From Atkinsonella hypoxylon (lineage: Eukaryota > Ascomycota > Sordariomycetes > Hypocreales > Clavicipitaceae), in NCBI GenBank assembly GCA_000729835.1, contig JFHB01000177.1, positions 1 through 64,000 of the forward strand: DNA of 64,000 nucleotides, read 5' to 3'. This document shows, in pieces, positions 23,601 through 32,999 of this stretch. Positions within the stretch are counted from its first letter, which is position 1. The number at the start of each line of letters is the position of its first letter. The notes below the pieces were generated by a model, which was not told the origin of the DNA, did not search any database, and saw nothing but the letters and a program-made list of their open reading frames with translations. The translations under genes and the position numbers were made by a program.

Positions 23601-25060
23601 CCTAATCGTTAATGCTAAAGATCTACTAAAGCTAAAGTAGTTGTTAAAAAGAAACTATTAGGTTAATTGTTAATTTTGTTGAATTTAATAGTTAGTTGCC
23701 TATAGTTCCTTGTTGTTTAAAAGAGGTTGCTTAAGTCTTTTATAACCTAACCTATCTTTAGATTCTAGTTGTATCTAGCTTATAGAAGCTTATCTAGGCT
23801 TGCTACATTAGTGTAGAATGTAGGAACGAAGGCAACCTGTTGAAGTTAGAAGAGTCCTTTATTAGTTCTAATAAGAACGCAGCTGTATCCTAGAATAGGA
23901 AGGCTTAAATCTCCAGTAAAGATCTATTGTAATGTAGTAGCTTCCTTATAATCTAATAACCTATCTAGGTTATTAGTTATATAGATGTTAGAGCTAAAAT
24001 TAAGAATCCAGGAGTCCCTTAGAGGATAAGGGGTATTAGAATTGCTAAAAAAAGAAAATAGATTAGTAAAGGCAGAACTAATAACTAGATTTAAGGAAGA
24101 AGAAGAAGAGGATCCTTTAGGAAGAACATTGTTGCTAATAGATAGGTTATCTCTTTTTAATGTATATATTACCTTCTTTATAGACTTATTGTTCTTAAGT
24201 TTTTGTTAAATAGATTTAATAGTCTTCTTGTTAGGTTTCTAGTCTTTTAGTTTGTTATTACTTACTAAGTAATAACACTTGTTATACTTATAAGGCTTTC
24301 TACAGATGTATATAGAATTTAAATTTAAATTCGAATTTAGTAGATTTAGCTGTTTTAAAGAAGAAGGAGTTTTCTAGTCCTAGAAGCTAGCAAAGAATCT
24401 ATTGTTGTTAGCCTTTGTTTAGCTTTCGAAAAGATCTACAATTTAGTAGCTATTTAGTATCTTTTCCTTCTAATTAGGCTTATTAGAGATTAATTTATCT
24501 CTAATTCTGTTGTGCTAATAGGTTGAAAAGGAAGAGTTAATTTGCTAAACAGCATTAAGGAAGTCTAAAGTTAGCTAAAGATTGTAGGTATTTAGTAGAT
24601 TAATTTGCTGTGCTTTTAAGAGTACCTTCTTATAAGAAGTAATAAATTCCTTTATCTTAGTTCTAAAAGGACTCTTTAATACAGCTTTATATTAAGAGAG
24701 TACTTCTTTTTTGTTGTCCTAAGATGTTAGTTTTAATTGTTATTAAAGAAGAAGGATCTACTTAGCGATATTATACTTATAGCTAATAGTTTTGTAGTAG
24801 TTACTAACTGTTTTAACTATCTATTGTTAGATGCTGTTAAGGGCCTTCTTCTAGTTATAGTAGTTCTAGAGCTTTATTTAATATTGTGTGTAGAGGAACT
24901 AAAGAATAAAGAATTTATAGTTGTTTAAATCTCCTACTATAGTAACCTTTTTGTTAATATCCTTAGATATTAGTTCTTGTAGCTTAGTTAGTTCCTCTTT
25001 ATTGTCCTCTGCTAGATTTAGGTAGCTCTAGACTCCTTCGTTTGTTGCGTATTTTTTAAT
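20700..25060 (-). pseudogene. B2 gag-pol, broken but undeleted
   Basis: Read on the minus strand, Gag begins near 25,060, a degraded zinc knuckle (CRKPYKYNKC) lies near 24,300, and a protease start (RDSWI region) near 24,010. Integrase follows around 23,000-23,600, RT around 21,700-22,200, and RNase H up to the polypurine tract. TAA and TAG stops from RIP occur throughout. This copy defines the segment (about 23,203-24,005) that B1 has lost. Confidence 0.78.
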
Positions 25061-25503
25061 AACTAAAATCCAACAATTCTAGTCTCTTGCTGTACAAAGT
25101 TAGTATTAAGCTGTTAATCTAAGCTCTATAGTAGAATCTATAGTGGAAATCTAGGTGTAAATCTAGTAGATTAATTAATAAAGAATCTATAGTAGAAATC
25201 CGTTTTGTAATTAGGGTTAAATTCGCTGTAGAATTTATTGTTAAATTTAGTGTAGATTTAAGACTAAAAATTAATGTTGTACTTTACTGTTAGATTTAAA
25301 ACTAATGCCGAAAGAAAATAAAGAAGTTAAGTTAAGGGAAATATTCTATTTTTGAAGATAAATTTAGAACAGAAATTGGATTTTAAATTAGAGCAAAATC
25401 CATAGTGAAAATTAGGGCGCTTTTAGTAGCGTAACTGCTTAATTTGTTGTTAAATTGTTGTAAGTGTTATCTCTTTAAAAGGGTTAATAACTAACTCCTT
25501 CTG

Positions 25504-25538
25504 CTAACCCTCTAGGGTTAGGGTTAGGGTTAGGGTTG
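25504..25538 (-). repeat. Telomere-like tract with hairpin in B2
   Basis: On the plus strand this reads CTAACCCTCTAGGGTTAGGG and continues as further TTAGGG units. It is the counterpart of 5303-5338 in B1, in the opposite orientation because B2 is inverted. Confidence 0.88.
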
Positions 25539-25561
25539 ATATTACATAATTGATATTAAAG

Positions 25562-25674
25562 AGGTTGTTATTGTAGTGAATAACGAGAAAAGATGTTATT
25601 GTTGTTGATAATAAGAAAAGATATTATTGTTGTTAATAACAAGAAAGTTGTTATTGTTATAGATAACAGGGAAA
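25562..25674 (-). repeat. Tandem repeats of about 27 bp in the B2 leader
   Basis: Repeated GTTATTGTTGTTAATAACAAG-like units, the complement of the B1 array at 5142-5279, with fewer clear units. Confidence 0.75.
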
Positions 25675-25842
25675 TTACGTAGTTTAGTGCAAAGTACGTA
25701 ACTATGTAATAAAAAGAGTGTTATTAAAGATACTAGGTATCTATAATAACGGAATAATGTGAATAGCTTTAGGGAGCTAAAGAAGATAATAGAGTTATTA
25801 AAAAGGTAAAGATGCTAAAGAAGGGCAAACTAGGCTTATAAC

Positions 25843-26356
25843 TATCAAAAGGGAGATAGAAGAGATAACAGAAGAGAGAGAAGATAAAGAAGCTTCTAGT
25901 GTGTAGAAGAGTGTAAATTGCTTGCTTAATTCCTCTAACTTAAGAGGGAGAAAGCAGCCTATATATAGCTAATTTTAAGAGAGAAAGAAAGAGAAGAAGA
26001 GAAGGAAAAACAAGAAGGGGGATAGCTAGATACCTGAAAATCCTGCAGCTTGTAGAGCGAGAGAATTCTAAGAGATGCTAAGTGATCTATTGCACTGCCT
26101 CTATAAGAGGGGCTAATATTGGTGTGTGTGGAGCCCTATAACAAAGGAAAGATAACTAACTAGATAACCCCTGTTGTATTCTATCCTGGTCCACTACACC
26201 TACTTATTTCCTACACTTAGTTGTTGTAACTAAGTTCCTTTGTTGTGCTACTGTTGGAGTAGTTGTGCTGGTAACAGCTGTTGGAGCTGATGTTGCATGA
26301 AGCTGGCGATGTTGGTATCGCTGGTGTTGTGGCTAGTGTTGAAGCTACTTTTGACA
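25843..26356 (-). repeat. B2 5' LTR
   Basis: 514 bp, paired with 20,174-20,687. Its start TGTCAAAAGTAGC (complement at 26,344-26,356) is the least mutated B LTR start in the window. Confidence 0.92.
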
Positions 26357-26361
26357 GATAT

Positions 26362-29300
26362 TCTATTAGAGCTGCTAGAGCACAAGGTCTATCTGTAAAA
26401 ATGCTGAATTTACAGTTCCTTATGGCTGACTTATTAGAAGAACAAAGAGATAAAAGCTCCTCTATATCTAAGGCTCTTAGTTATAAAGCTTCTAATTCTA
26501 ATGGTTCTAATAATAATAAAGCTAACTAAGGAAAGAATCCTCCTAATCAGAAGAAGAATTCCGATTCTAATTTTAATAATTCTAATGCCTCTAAAGAAAA
26601 AGATTAAGATAAAGTCTTTAAGAATAAAAAGAAGTAGAAGGGCTAAAGAAGAAGTAACAAAAATTCTAGGAATAAGGATAGAGAAGCTGCTTTTGCTATA
26701 GGTTGTTATAACCTATCTACTAGCAACTAGGATACTATAGAATCTAATAATTCTAGCAGTTCTAGTAGTAATAATTCTTACAACTTAGATACAGAATCTA
26801 CTACTAGTGATACTAGTACTACTAGTAATAATACCCCTTCTTTTAATTACTTTAACGGAATAATTAAAAACTCCTTACTATACAATATAGGTTCTACCTG
26901 TTATATAGTTAACAATAAGGCATTTTTTAGGACTTTTAAGCCTATAAAAAAGGGTAAAACCGCGCCTATTGCTACTGGAGGAGGTTCTATTTATCCTAAA
27001 GAACAGGGAACTGCTGTATTCTAGGTACTAGTTAGTATAAATCTAGCTAAATACAGGCCTTTAGCTCTAAAGGATGCTCTATATTGCCTAGGTTTAGATA
27101 CCAACCTAATTTGTAGTCTAAAGCACTATTTAATAGGGGGCACTCTCCTTAGAAATTAGCTATTTCTAGCTAATAGAAGCTGCTGTAGGCTTCTAAATCC
27201 TAAAAAGCATAGTTTCTTTCTACAGCTTAAGGGGCAAGAGACCCCTAGAGTATGTAAAAACTACGCTAATCTCTCTTATATAGGATTTCTAGCTAGTAAT
27301 AGTTATAATAGCAATTATAATACTAGTTATTCTATAGAGGTTTAAATCCCTTAATAGCCTAGTTTTAATCTAGAGGAATATAGCTAAATCGAGGAATTAT
27401 CTAACTTTAAAGAAGAAGAAGCAGATAATACTAATAATAATGCTATAGAGCTATTACCCCTAGTTCCTAAACGGGCTCCTAGTTAGATTTCTTCTAATAA
27501 CAGGGATTTAGAAGGTCTAAATCCTAAGTTGCTAGATATTAGAGGAAATAGCCGTCTAGATCCCTTAAACAAGGCCTGTAGTTCTTAAGAGATCTAGTAA
27601 GATAGGGAGCAACAGGAAGCTAGCTTTAATAATAATTCTAGTAGTAATCCTACTGCTTCTTCTTCCTATAAGAAGCTCCTAGAATTAGCTGCTACTTAGT
27701 ATGTTAGATTAGGGCATATAGGACTCCTTTTACTAAAGAAAACTGCTTCTATTACTAAAGGTATTCCTAATTTTACAAAAATTAAGGAAAAGGATTTTAA
27801 CTGCTTAGCTTGCAACTAAGCTAAAGCTGTTAGAAGACCTAGTAAGTATGCTATTCCTAACCTCTCTAGATGTTTAGATATTATAGAGGGAGATACTGTT
27901 AAAATAGAGCCTATACTGCACAATAAGAGGCCTTTAGTTCTTTTTCTAATTAATAGAAAATTACAGTATAAGTGGTCTTTTAATCTAGCTAATAAAGAGA
28001 GTTCTACTCTCTATAGCTATATTAAAGGCTTCTTTAAGGAATTAAAGAACTAGTATAACTGCTACCCTAAACACCTTTATTTTAATAGTAGTATAGAAAT
28101 TAATACTAGGTTGCAAGCTTAGCTATCTTCTAAGGGTATTTACTTTAGCATCTCTTACCTCTATATTTATAAATAGAATAGGCTAATAGAGAGAGCTATA
28201 AGGGTACTTCTAGACCGTTTACGTGCTACCCTACAGTAGTTATAATTACCTCTATATCTATAGTCTTACATCCTTTCTGCTATAGTGGATTTAGTTAATA
28301 CTACTGTAAATAGTACTAAACCACTAAGTCCTAAACAGCTATATCTAGCTAATTTAGAGCCTTCTAAGACCTATAAGCTTAATTTTACTAAAATAAGGGC
28401 TATAGGCTCCTATTGTAAAGTTCTAATTCCTTTAGAACAATAATCTAGGTTGCAGAAACTAGCTAAAAGAACTATTCCTAGTAAACTTTTAGCTACGCTA
28501 GGTTCTAATGTATATCTAATATATATTCCCTCTAAACAAGCTGTTATTAAGACTAGTTTCGTTAAAATTATAGAAGAAATAGGCCCTATTTCTTAGGGCA
28601 TCCCTAAGGTTCCTATTAGTTCTATAGTGAATAATCCTTTAGAGGGAGAAATCGATGAATTAGTGGATAATTATACCCCTAAGTATCCTTATCTTAGTCA
28701 TCTAGATGTGCTGAATTATTTACTAGAACCTATAGATTAAGCTCTTCTACTAAGCAACCCTATAGAAGCTGTAGAGGCCCCTAAAGCCCCTATATCTATA
28801 GAAGCCCCTTAGGCTAATATAGAACCTATAGAAGCTAAAGCTAAATCTATTGATGCTAATGCTATAGATTTAGATAGAGATATATTTTCCTTAATTAAGG
28901 ATCTATGCTTTAAGGTAAGGACTAAAGCAGCTATTACTTCTAATAGTAAGGATGAACTTCTTAATACATAGAAGTAAGCCCTAAAAAGCTCTACTAAGCA
29001 GCATTAGATAGAAGCTACCTATAGCGAATTTAAGCAGCTATTAGCTGCTAGAACCTTTAAATTTATAGGGAAAGACTAAGTACCTAAGGGCTAAAGAGTT
29101 CTAAAGAATAAGCTTGTTTATAGGCTTAAAAAGGATAAAGAAAATAATTCTATTAAATATAAGGCCTGCCTTGTTACTAAGGGATTTATACAAATAGAAG
29201 GTTAAGATTACCTAGAGACCTTTACTGCAACTAGTATTCCTCCTAGCTAGCGTATATTATTAGCTCTTGCAGCTTTTTATAACTAGGAAGTTAAATAAAT

Positions 29301-30575
29301 TAACTTTATAGGAGCGTTTTTAAATAGCAAGCTAAAGGAAGCTATTTATATAGAAATCCCAAATGGATTTGTTGAATTTGCAGAAGCAACGCTATTAGTA
29401 GCTAAGCTACTAAAAAGCTGTAATTATAAGCCCTTTAAAGAGCAAGTAATTAAGCTAGAAAAATCCCTCTATAGTCTAAAGTAAAGTCCTAGAGAATAGC
29501 AGTAAATTCTAATAGAATTACTTTAAGAGCATAGATTTAAACCTCTTATATTAGACCCAGCAGTCTTTTATAACCCAGCTATATCTACGTATATTGCTAC
29601 TTACGTAGATAACTGTCTTCTAATTGGTCTAAATCTAAGCTATATTAACAAGCTAAAGAAGCTATTATATAAAGCTTATCCAATAGAAGATAGAGGACCA
29701 GCAGAATTCTTTCTAGGTGTATAAATCACCTGTAATAGGTCTAAAAGGTCTATTAAAATCCACTAATCTTAATATATCCTTAAAGCTCTAGAAAGATTTA
29801 AAATACTAGATGCTAAGCCGGCTTCTATCCCTATACAGCTAGGAATCTTAAAGCAACTAGTTACAAAACCTCTCTTAAAATCCGATTATAAGCTTTATTA
29901 GAGCATAATAGGTACTATAATGTACCTTATGTTGCTAACTAGGGCTAATATTGCTTTTTCTGTTTAGTAGCTATTAACATTCCTAGCTAAGCTCTATATA
30001 GAGCATCTAAACGCCTCTAAGCACCTTCTTTAGTACTTAGGTAGTACTAGAAGCTTTGCTATCGTTTATAAGCGTTCTAGTCTACACTCTTTAGCAGGGT
30101 TTTCCTCTAAAAAGTCTTCTAATACTACTATTAGTTGTAAAGAAGTCTTAAAGACCCTCCTTAGTTATTACAATAGCGATTTTGCTGGTAATAAAGTCTC
30201 TTCTAAATTAACCTATGCTTATCTATATAAGCTAGCTAATAGACCTATTAGCTAGAAATTAAAGAAAGCTAGTACTATTGCTCTTTCTACTTTAGAAGCA
30301 GAATCTAATGCATTATCTAAAGCTATTAGGGAATTAGAGTAGCTCTACAGCCTTTTTAAGGAGATAAAGCTGCCTTTAACCCCTCCTATTCCTATTAGGT
30401 GTAATAATTAAGGCGCTATAGTTACTGCTTACAACCTAACGTTGTATAGTAGAACTAAGCACACTCTTTTAAAGTTTAACTACATTAGGGAAAAGATTTA
30501 TAAAGGTATAGCTAAGGTTAGTTATATTAATACAAATTAGATGCTAGCAGATAGCCTAACTAAGCCTCTTACTAT
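26362..30575 (+). pseudogene. A2 rest of gag, protease, integrase, RT and RNase H, broken
   Basis: Continues A2 gag after B2. The order matches A1 and A3: protease with NIGSTCYIVNN near 26,885, pre-integrase zinc region near 27,790, integrase core without the B1 insertion near 28,090, RT with YVDN at 29,602, and RNase H ending SLTKPL near 30,570. Stops are frequent. Confidence 0.87.
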
Positions 30576-30871
30576 TTAAAAGCATTAATAATTTATTAAG
30601 TTACTAGAGCTTTCTAGCTAGCTTATAAAAGCAATAAAAACACTTAAAAAATCGAAAAGCAACGAAAAAATAGTTAAAAATCGAAAACAACAAAAACAAT
30701 CAACAAAAACTAGTTATATTTAACTATAACTACCCTAGAATTGCTGGAATTAGTTATGTTATTTAGTTTTGTTATTAGTACTGTATTTCGTTAGTTAATT
30801 CTAACTTAGATATCCTTTAAAGGAGCTAAGTTACTTATAGAACTAGTTACTTCTTACATTTCTAGAGAGAG

Positions 30872-31570
30872 TATTAAAAATAAGCTACCCTATATAGCCT
30901 ATTTTTATGCCTACTAGTTGCTCTATTACGTAACCCTTATTAGGTCTTATTACGTTAATTTTTAGTAGAGATATTATTGTTACTAGATGCAAACATCTAG
31001 ATTTAACTAAGGCAAAGTTGCCTAACCTATAGTTAACTTTAACTGCGATTTTCTCTACAACTAGCAATAGTAGAAATTTAAGAAGTATACTATTTAAAAG
31101 CTAAGAATTAGGGCTATTTAATAGTATAATTATTAGATAGAGTTGCTTATAAGGGTTACTTATTATTAGTAAAATTTATTAAATTGTATATATAGGCGTC
31201 TCGTTTGTATAGCTATAAGTCGATTTTTTTGTTTTTATATAGTAAATCTTTTTGCAGAAATTATAAAGTAGCCTATAAGCCCCTTCTAGCGACTACAGCC
31301 CGCTAATATAGTTAGTAGGTCTATAAGGGACTAGAAAGATTCAAGATTCTACCCTTACTAACTTGTTCGTTACAGCGCTCTTAATATAAGATACCACTAT
31401 TATTATAGTTATCTACTGCCTCTATATAATCTATACTATACACTACAGCTTGATTTAGGCTGCTGCTGCTTCTACTACGTAATAATTGCTAGGAGCAATT
31501 ATAGGTGCTAAATCTAAGAGACTACTACCCTCTTAGATATCTAGTTCTGTAATCCCTATTATTTTCAATA
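30872..31570 (+). repeat. A2 LTR (only LTR of this unit)
   Basis: 699 bp, starting TATTAAAAATAAG (TGTT changed to TATT by RIP) after AGAGAGAG and ending ATTTTCAATA. It is followed not by a TSD but directly by the S primer site at 31,571. Confidence 0.93.
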
Positions 31571-31763
31571 GGTTATAAGCCCGGTGGCGCAGTGGTTGTG
31601 GCCTACTGCAGCAGCCTTACGTTGCCTACTACATAGTGGAGTACTGCTCTGCGAGGCAGAGGTTACGAGTTTGAACCCTGCCGAAAACCATTAAAAGATC
31701 TAATTGCTAGTATAAGCCTATAACCTCTAGAACGGGCACCTAGATATACAATTCCAGGGGGAG
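31571..31763 (+). other. Internal region of miniature element S
   Basis: 193 bp: primer site GGTTATAAGCCCGG (31,571-31,584), a tRNA-like sequence, about 60 bp of unassigned DNA, and the polypurine tract CCAGGGGGAG before the 3' LTR. It has no coding capacity. Its composition is ordinary (many CpA and CpG), in contrast with the RIP-altered DNA on both sides. Confidence 0.85.
31578..31690 (+). ncRNA. tRNA-like sequence with A and B boxes in S
   Basis: TGGCGCAGTGG at 31,585-31,595 fits the Pol III A box, and AGTTTGAACC at 31,668-31,677 is close to the B box GGTTCGANTCC (one change looks like C to T). GCAG and CTGC can form a D-stem (31,589-31,609). GGCAG and CTGCC enclose the B-box hairpin (31,655-31,682). 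The A-to-B spacing of about 83 bp fits a class II tRNA or a tRNA-derived SINE head. A full cloverleaf is not convincing: the anticodon arm is unclear and the T-stem is imperfect. I therefore call it tRNA-derived, not a working tRNA gene. Confidence 0.65.
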
Positions 31764-31843
31764 TGTTAAAATATATATTAAAAATATATAAGGCTTTGTA
31801 ATCCTAGGTTCAGTTGGATCGGTCCACTCTTTTGATCTCAATA
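31764..31843 (+). repeat. S 3' LTR
   Basis: 80 bp, TGTTAAAATATATA to GATCTCAATA, followed by the TSD GTTTT. Both termini (TGTTAAAA and TCAATA) match those of family A, although the body does not. Confidence 0.9.
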
Positions 31844-31848
31844 GTTTT

Positions 31849-32511
31849 AATCTACACTATAAAGGCTAAGTAGACTATAGCTGCTAGGTTGTCTAAATAC
31901 AACATCTTTCTACTTAAATACAGCTTATTATAAACCTTATCTAATTTAGCTTTATCTTTAGCTCCTAGTAGATAGATTTAAATAGGTTTTAGCTGCTTCT
32001 GCTATCTATCTACTAGATTTACTCTTATATACTAGTCTTTAGGTATAGGAATAATACCTCTATTACAATAAATGTTATATTTATCTGTTAAGTTAATAAG
32101 TTTAGCTGTAACGTCTAGGTTTAAGTTTTCTACCTTAACCTTATATTTATTGCAGATATATAGTATATTCTTAAGATAAGAGATTCTATATATAGGGATA
32201 CTATTATTAACTTTCTTAGGGTTAAATCTGCTACTATTACCTTTCTTCTGTGCTTTATAATCTTTTGTAAGCAATAAACTATTATTAGGTGTAATATCCT
32301 TAGAAAAATATATATATAAATTAAGTAGGTTTACAATTATATAGTTAGCCTTAAGCCCTTTATTATACTAAAGATAAGCAACCTTTTAATTTTTCTAGAT
32401 TATAACGAATTTATCTAAATAGTTATAGGCTACTATTTGTTTCTAGTTAGTTGTGCTAAGCAATGCATCTAGAATAAGGTTGAACTTTAAGTATATATAG
32501 TAGGCAGTAGC
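31849..32511 (-). pseudogene. Gypsy D, start of RT
   Basis: The frame at 32,032-32,274 ends in NRGIIPIPKD. The minus strand then gives IYLLGAKDKAKLDKVYNKL and AFIV.IKT. This resembles the region just before the RT palm of fungal gypsy elements (a YPLGPxDKxxVDxTFDKLHxxG-like stretch and FVV.KT). It continues at 18,155 beyond S. On the other side C separates it from the protease. Confidence 0.72.
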
Positions 32512-32834
32512 TGTTATAGACTCGAGCCTTAGGCTTGGGTCTTTTAGTAGAGGGAGAACAGCAGGAGAGGGACAAAGATCTATATAGGTAAAGGGAGGGA
32601 AGCGAGCTGTATTTATCTAGGGGTTAGCTAGACTTTGCTAGGCCCTAGAGAGAGAACCTTAGCTATAGAGTATATACTAAAAGGGGCTCCTAAGGGGATA
32701 GACCTACCTCTAAATATATAGTATAGAAGTATAGAGAGGCTTCTAGTTCTTTCTCTCTTCTCTCTTTTCTCTCTATAATTATAGTTCTTATTATAAACGC
32801 TAGTTAATAGTAGCTCTTAAGCTAGTTTATTATA
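32512..32834 (+). repeat. C 5' LTR
   Basis: 323 bp, paired with 40,276-40,598. Its 5' end (GACTCGAGCC) is less mutated than that of the 3' LTR, while its 3' end is more mutated. Confidence 0.9.
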
Positions 32835-32999
32835 TACTATAATTATTCTATAGATAGAACACTAGTAAGAACAATATTGTTTAATTATAGCAATAAGGGC
32901 CTAGCTAGCTAGCTTAAGTACTCTTTTAACCTCTATAGAGAGGTAGAGAAAAGTATAGTAGAAATTAGCTAGAAAGTAGTAGAAATTACAGCGCTTTAT

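Larger units (their letters stand above)
20174..26356 (-). mobile_element. Ty1/copia retrotransposon B2, full-length structure, minus strand
   Basis: It has two 514-bp LTRs (20,174-20,687 and 25,843-26,356) and an exact TSD GATAT (20,169-20,173 and 26,357-26,361). The empty site is visible in A1 near 2,730 and in A3 near 44,515. At 6,183 bp it keeps the 800 or so bp missing from B1. The polypurine tract is the complement of TACCCCCCTAG at 20,688. The primer site GTTATAAGCCTAG (complement) lies just left of 25,843. Confidence 0.93.
18237..31570 (+). mobile_element. Copia A2 unit (internal region plus one LTR), with B2 nested
   Basis: This starts at the primer site GGTTATGAGCCC, continues with the A leader, gag and pol, and ends with a single 699-bp LTR (30,872-31,570). 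Without B2 and its duplicated GATAT the unit is 7,146 bp, exactly the length of the A3 internal region plus one LTR (42,582-49,727). The 5' A LTR is absent. All reading frames are broken by RIP. Confidence 0.9.
18156..31843 (+). mobile_element. S composite: miniature LTR element with one A unit recombined into it
   Basis: The outer ends are S LTRs (18,156-18,236 and 31,764-31,843), flanked by an exact TSD GTTTT (18,151-18,155 and 31,844-31,848) within gypsy D. Between them lie the A2 internal region, one A LTR and then the short S internal region. There is no A LTR on the left and no TSD around the A unit. The left junction is a hybrid: S reads TTTTGATCTCAATA, A reads TTATTTTCAATA, and here it reads TTTTGATTTTCAATA. 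This is what recombination inside the shared LTR-end/primer-site stretch would leave. Confidence 0.88.

Noticed and set aside
24737..24928. 63-codon plus-strand frame
   Set aside because: Complement of B2 gag, which is on the minus strand.
26281..26529. 82-codon plus-strand frame
   Set aside because: It spans the B2 LTR edge and A2 gag, a chance fusion across an insertion site.
30885..31067. 60-codon minus-strand frame, also at 41,896-42,078
   Set aside because: Lies inside the A LTR; no coding role is expected.
31578..31690. Functional tRNA gene
   Set aside because: A and B boxes are present, but the anticodon arm and T-stem do not pair well and the sequence lies in a retroelement; kept only as tRNA-like.
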